DNA of 64,000 bases from Acanthosepion esculentum (Eukaryota; Mollusca; Cephalopoda; Sepiida; Sepiidae): contig OZ038488.1 of NCBI GenBank assembly GCA_964036315.1, forward strand, positions 62,502,254 to 62,566,253, given 5' to 3'. The translations under genes and the position numbers were made by a program. Within the stretch, counting starts at the first letter, position 1. The number at the start of each line of letters is the position of its first letter. Positions 57,893 through 64,000 of the stretch are shown here, piece after piece. The notes under the pieces were generated by a model, which saw nothing but the letters and a program-made list of their open reading frames with translations, made no database searches and was not told the origin of the DNA.

Positions 57893-59150
57893 TAATCATT
57901 TCACCCCAAGCAAGGCGATAATGTCTCTAGGACGTAGATAATTACAGAGAGAGAAAGCGAATTTGAAGACTTTAGTGAGGCAATGAACAATGAAGAAGCA
58001 GGATTAAGGAAGACAGAAAATTCTTGTAAGTGACAGGGAAGCAAGAAATCGGAAGAGTGTTCCACAGGCGAGAAGTGCGAGAAGAGAATTTATTATAATA
58101 GAACAGTCGACTGAATTTAGCTAGTTCAAAAGTAAATCGGTGAGATAAACTCTGCACCCATCTTTCTTTAACGGTTTTCGAATTGGTAATTCTCTTTCAC
58201 AATGAATTTCGATTACCAATCTAGCAGCACGATTAATTTCACGCTGTCGAGGCAATAAGGAAGAAAACTTATCCTAACACTCGCCATGAAAATATTTATA
58301 GAAAAGACAAAGGGAAGCCACGTTACGGTGATGGTAAAGGGACTGAAGTTGAGATATCAAGACAGGATCGATTACATTACAGACTTATCTTTGAATATTG
58401 TCAAGAATCTCGAGATGTATAGCATGAGCTTCAAACCAGATATGGTAGCAATGTTCAATGCAGGGGGAAGATTTATGGATGCGCAAGATGGATTCTGACA
58501 GGAAAAATGATCTGGCAAAACGCAGTGAACCAACTTTTGTAGTAGTCGATCAACCAACTGATTCAAGATAATCACTCCATGTTGGTGGAAAACGTGAGCG
58601 CAATCAGTTGAAATTTTTCGGTTTACTATCAGCCATGTTGATGGCAGACTGAAAAGAAGTTCTCTGTGGTAATTAAAGGAAAGTAGTTTTGTTTTGGAGG
58701 TGCTAAAATTTACAAATTATTCCTTGCCGAAGTTTGCCAATAATTGGAAGTCATTTTTTAGATAGTTGCCAGATTTACTTCGTTGGATCTTTCGGACTTG
58801 CTACTAAGACAGAAGCAAATAGCTAGTCGGGAACTGATGACATCGGAAGGACGTTGATGAAGACCAGAAACACAGTAGGTCCAAGCATAGAGGCCTGTAG
58901 GACTCCTGCATTAATATGATCTAGAAGAGTGCCCGTTCAACACAAACTTCATTACACGATTTGTTAGAAACGATTGTATTAAGTCAATTATCCATTCAGC
59001 GACACTGTATCCCTTGAGCTTTTGGAGAAGGGCAGCATATCAAAACCTATCGAACGCCTTTGAGATATCTAGAGCCTCACATTGAGCTTCTCCGTTCTTA
59101 TCTAAAGCTTGATAGACAAATTCAGTGATGACCGTTAACAAGAGACCTGT
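57893..59150 (-). mobile_element. 5'-truncated jockey/CR1-like LINE (copy 4)
   Basis: Minus strand. The 5' part carries RT remnants (LDISKAFDRF, ALLQKLKGYSVAEWIIDLI, SFLTNRVMKFVLNG). The middle is decayed, and the end shows SRTSRLWNTLPISCFP (58080-58035) and the 3' block complement TTGCTTGGGGTGA at about 57901-57913. It extends further into the RT than the other copies but is the most degraded, with many stops. Confidence 0.8.
58146..58215. repeat. Segment duplicated at 59726-59800
   Basis: AAACTCTGCACCCATCTTTC and the following AATTCTCTTTCACAATGAAT recur at 59.7 kb in the same orientation with few changes. It lies inside LINE copy 4 where other copies do not have it. Confidence 0.75.
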
Positions 59151-59725
59151 CAAAATGGAAGTCGTATTGTTTATCCTAAGGAGGCCGTGTTAAGTAAGAT
59201 GCTTATCAAACTCAATGTTTATTAGAGCCTCGTGTACATAGCTAAAGAGATTAACGAGGTCATAATCTCTGCATTTGGTTCTTTATTGGCTTATATCATC
59301 AAATGCACAACGTTGAAATATATTAATATAGGTAAAATAAACTCAATTTTAACGGATATTCAGAATGGACATCATTTAAGGGTACGAATACTATCTGAGT
59401 CTCTTTATCTAATGTATGTTGGTACCTATTAGATGTTAACACGAAGTTTGAATGTACATTACGTAACATTTTAATAACTAGTCAGTTACTCTCGAGGAGA
59501 CTGTGGTATACAGTTGCGCACACTCATCCGACACGGGGGACCCTAAATTCTCCTGCGTTGTCTGAGAGAAACTGCCGAAATCATCTCTGTTGATGTTGTC
59601 CATATATCCATCAGCACAGCGGTTTTTTTCTCACGCGCACACATATTGGGAGCAGTCAGCTCTCAGTAGCTCACGACTGGCAACAATAGGGAAATCGCAG
59701 ATCTCCACGCTCGGCTAGGGCTTTA
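59151..59725. other. No recognisable gene
   Basis: No coding or element motif recognised. Confidence 0.35.
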
Positions 59726-59800
59726 TTTCAGAATAAACTCTGCACCCATCTTTCTTTAACGGTTTGGAATTGGGAATTCTCTTTCACAATGAATTTCGAT
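59726..59800. repeat. Second copy of the 58146-58215 segment
   Basis: AAACTCTGCACCCATCTTTC through TTTCGATTACTA. Same strand as the first copy. Confidence 0.75.
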
Positions 59801-60506
59801 TACTATACCGTCACTTTAACAACAGGGCGGTTAGAAAAGGTGTATATGTGTGTGTGATTTTTTTCCTTAGGAAAGAGTATATATTTAACAAGTTTAACTC
59901 AATGTGTAACAACGATACATAAGAGAATGATAATCTGCGCAATGAAATGGTGTGTACGGGCTAGATGCCAAAACGTACAGACCAATGAATAACATGAGAC
60001 TTGAATCTATCATATCGTATATAATCGGGTATATTGCGAGTTATTTATTATCAGTTTTTTTACGCAAAACATAGGGGATCGCATTATACAGAGGTAATTT
60101 TATGAAGAGCCTAAAAACTATTTTCATCTCATTATCTTACAGCACATAAAGCACACATTCCGAAGATGAAGATTTTATACTACATAAGTGAACGAACACA
60201 TAACATTTAAAAACTTGTATAAAATTATGTAAGTTTTTTTTTTAACTTATTAAATTCAAATTTGATTCACCAACTACCTCTATCAGCTATAAATGGTGAC
60301 TACCGTCAAAGATAACTAAATTAAAATTCAGAAACACTACCATCTTATTATATGAATGAGGATTCTGAGGTTTCCTAAACAAACTGCACGCAAAGGGACT
60401 TATAACTATTTTAAATTTTATTATAATTAATGACGCTCAGGCGTTTGTGGATGTGAAAATATTAATAATGGACGTGCAATTTGAGGTTAATTTTATGGTA
60501 GTTTAA
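59801..60506. other. No recognisable gene
   Basis: AT-rich spacer. Confidence 0.35.
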
Positions 60507-60514
60507 ATATATAT

Positions 60515-60561
<47 letters not shown>
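60507..60561. repeat. (TA)n with CA core
   Basis: TA with a short CACACA insert; it lies directly before the Penelope-like remnant. Confidence 0.95.
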
Positions 60562-60562
<1 letters not shown>

Positions 60563-60564
<2 letters not shown>

Positions 60565-61645
60565 TCTACCTTTAAAACTTTAAAATCGATAAAATTAGAA
60601 AGCTATCATATAAAGAATTTAAATACCTGAACTTAAAAATTACGGTAAATACTAAATTGAAAAAAATGAACTTCCTTGATATAACATTAGACTTAATAAA
60701 AAATGTATACATGCCTTATAAAAAAATCAATACTAATCCTTTTATATACACCCTAAATCTAATCATCCTCCATTTATAATTAAACATATACCTTTAGCTA
60801 TCGAAAAAGGAATAAGTACAAATTCAGCAAATGAGATTTTCTATGACCATATTAATTTCTATAATTAAACTCTTAAAGATAGTGTCTACAAAAACCCAAA
60901 ACTAACTTACATAAAAAATGAAAATGGAAAGCATAGAAAAAACAGAAGCAGAAAAATAATTTGGTATACACCCCCATACAACCAAATGGTAAAGAATAAA
61001 TTAGGACAAAAATTGCTTGCATTAATCGTTAAACATTTTCCTAAAGACAGTAAACTCAGTACTATTTTCCATAAAAAATACCCTAAAATGAAGTATCAGC
61101 TGTACTGAAAACTTTGAGAAAATTATTAAGAAATACAATGCTAATATCTTGAATAAACACTTAAACCAAAACAAAAGAAATTTAGACAGTATAATAATAA
61201 AAAGAGATGAAGATAAACCAAAATTATGTAACTGCAGAAATCCTAATAAGTGTCCTCTAAAAAATAAATGTCGCACAGAATCATTAGTATACTAATGCAA
61301 TATCTCATTCTATTAAGGATCCGGAGAGCGTAAAGGTCTATACTGGATGCACAAGCCATGAGTTAAAAAAAGAAGATTCAGTCAACACCAAAGTTCATTT
61401 AGGATAAATAAATATCGAAATCAGACGTCGTTATCGAAATATTTCTGGCACTTAAAAAAAAACAATAAAACACCTACAGTAAAATGGAAATTAATAAGAA
61501 AAACTAGAATATGTAGGTCATTAAATGGACCATGTCCTTTGTGCATTCATGAGAAACTATATATTACTAGCTTTATAAAAATGAAAATTACTGAATCAAG
61601 GAAATGAAATAGCTATTCTTTGCCGACATTTCACAAATTTTCCTT
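60563..61645 (+). mobile_element. Penelope-like element, RT C-terminus and GIY-YIG endonuclease
   Basis: Plus strand, several frames. NFLDITLDL (60670) fits the end of the RT palm. NTNPLYIHPKSNHPP-like and IPLAIEKGISTNSANEIFYD follow, then IIWYTPPYNQMVKNKLGQKL and KHFPKDSKLSTIFHKKY. The Cys-rich linker LCNCRNPNKCPLKNKC lies at about 61228-61275. The nuclease shows VYTGCTSHELKKRFSQHQ (61336 on; the usual second Tyr-Ile-Gly reads YTG), NQTSLSKYFWHLKK and CPLCIHEKLYI. This order is that of Penelope-like retroelements. Stops at several places make it a pseudogene. Confidence 0.85.
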
Positions 61646-62239
61646 AAATATTTAAAAAAAAAGATCAGTAATATGCATACTTATATTTGATATTTAATAA
61701 TAATTTTTAAATAATTTAAGTAATTCTATTACATACCTTTGTTTTAAAATGAAATATGGTCCATTAGTAATTAAAAGTAAAAATATATTGTAAAATTGTA
61801 GTTAAATACAACATATTCTAATCCAAAAAACCCTTTTAGAAAGTATCTGTATGCATAAAAGTACAAATTTAACGGATAAAAATGGCGAAAAAATTTTGTT
61901 GTTGATAAAAAAATACCAGACGACATGCGTTGAACGGATGTCATAATTCGTTGAAAAATGCACCCCTACCCTACCTAGACAGAACATCTTTTCGAAAGTA
62001 ACTAATATATGATACAATAGTTGTTGATAAAAATTAACACGCTACCGCCCCTGTCTAAATCATTGGATTTGTCTGTATCCTTGTAAACAAATATTATGAA
62101 TGTATGTGCTTTTAAAACTAAATAAATTTAAAAATAAGTTATTCCAAAATTCGCTTGAAAAGGAAACAGAACTAGTGCTTATAATTTAATTATATAATTG
62201 AATTTGAAGTTTTTAGTTTCTGTCATTGAAGCATGGTAA
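61646..62239. other. No recognisable gene; possible 3' part of the Penelope-like element
   Basis: AT-rich sequence between the nuclease and a repeat that also occurs at 36.4 kb. Assignment to the element is inference only. Confidence 0.3.
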
Positions 62240-62375
62240 TTCCTGTGTAGTGATGGAACCATATTTTTAAATCAGTTAATTTATAATATTTATAATCTGT
62301 ATATTTCCATTTTGTAAAAATAAAAATATCAATAAGAGCACCGGATTATATATCTTACTGTTCTTTCTTTTTTTA

Positions 62376-62379
<4 letters not shown>
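62240..62379 (+). repeat. Dispersed repeat shared with 36331-36510
   Basis: ACCATATTTTTAAATCAGTT, AAAATAAAAATATCAATAAG, CACCGGATTATATATC and TTACTGTTCTTTCTTT in order, then (TA)n. See the reverse-strand copy at 36.4 kb. Confidence 0.75.

Positions 62380-62431
<52 letters not shown>
62380..62431. repeat. (TA)n microsatellite
   Basis: TA tract directly after the shared repeat. Confidence 0.95.
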
Positions 62432-62434
<3 letters not shown>

Positions 62435-62571
62435 TAAAAAGTCATGAGGAAAAAATTATTAGCCGAAGAGTTTCTTCCTCTGAGGGACGTGTCAGCTAAG
62501 AACATCATTTTTTCCTTTTGTCTTTTTATTCATTTCTTTCCTCCACAGACGCACTTTATTTGTAAATAATT

Positions 62572-62598
62572 TACACACACACATACACACACGCACAG

Positions 62599-62647
<49 letters not shown>

Positions 62648-62735
62648 CACTCAGCGATAGCATAACTCGGAGTTTCATGCATAACGCAATCTTCAGGTGC
62701 AGAGTATAGACTGGCCGTTACGCAATTTAAATATA

Positions 62736-62797
<62 letters not shown>
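62572..62797. repeat. (CA)n/(TA)n tracts
   Basis: CA/TA at 62572-62644 and TA at 62735-62797, separated by about 90 bases without a motif I recognise. Confidence 0.95.
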
Positions 62798-62798
<1 letters not shown>

Positions 62799-62856
62799 TG
62801 AGATTACAGTTTTGTTTTATTTAAAAAATTATTTGGGATTTAAAATAAACCGGATT

Positions 62857-64000
<1,144 letters not shown>

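Overview
The window looks like gene-poor, AT-rich intergenic DNA from a metazoan, most probably a cephalopod mollusc of the octopus type. This is an inference from texture: very long (TA)n tracts, several tRNA-derived SINE families, RTE-type and jockey/CR1-type LINE remnants, Penelope-like GIY-YIG fragments and many mariner relatives. I could not search a database, so the species is not proven. I found no host protein-coding gene that I can defend. Almost every longer reading frame is a transposon remnant or translated low-complexity DNA; frames at 28358-28657 and 32957-33385 stay unexplained.

Layout. 1-3 kb: microsatellites, a MITE and a SINE. 3.0-4.3 kb: a full-length mariner with TA target duplication and four reading-frame breaks. 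4.6-5.3 kb: a long-TIR mariner relative keeping only a DNA-binding-like region. 6.7-9.4 kb: LINE and RTE pieces and a TIR element. 9.7-15 kb: SINEs, microsatellites, an RTE 3' end and a large broken palindrome. 15.5-18.9 kb: a decayed Ty3/gypsy internal region interrupted by a MITE, then the C-terminal part of another LINE. 20-22.3 kb: a mariner relic, a SINE hairpin and a second MITE copy. 23.5-29 kb: mostly RTE fragments and a SINE-derived minisatellite. 31-36 kb: a TIR element, an unexplained frame and a LINE with a snapback duplication. 36-41 kb: microsatellites, a Penelope fragment and a DD37D mariner relic. 43.4-44.2 kb: a 764-bp palindrome around a 5S rRNA-like sequence. 45-47.5 kb: a dimeric SINE and an RTE interrupted by a SINE. 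48-50 kb: two adjacent core-deleted mariner-type elements and a LINE. 50.5-51.7 kb: a polypyrimidine block and a diverged tandem array. 52.6-54.8 kb: a Tc1-like element, the second long-TIR element and a second 5S-tRNA SINE. 56-59 kb: further mariner and LINE relics. 60.5-62.4 kb: a Penelope-like remnant followed by a possible 3' region ending at (TA)n.

The most interesting signal is a chimeric SINE in which a near-full-length 5S rRNA-like module is followed by a tRNA-like module. It occurs twice on opposite strands about 11 kb apart, and one copy sits inside a near-perfect palindrome. A second theme is decay of mariner-type elements by deletion: five retain the DNA-binding end or TIRs but have lost part or all of the catalytic core. 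None of the transposases or reverse transcriptases appears intact, so any mobilisation would need enzymes encoded elsewhere.
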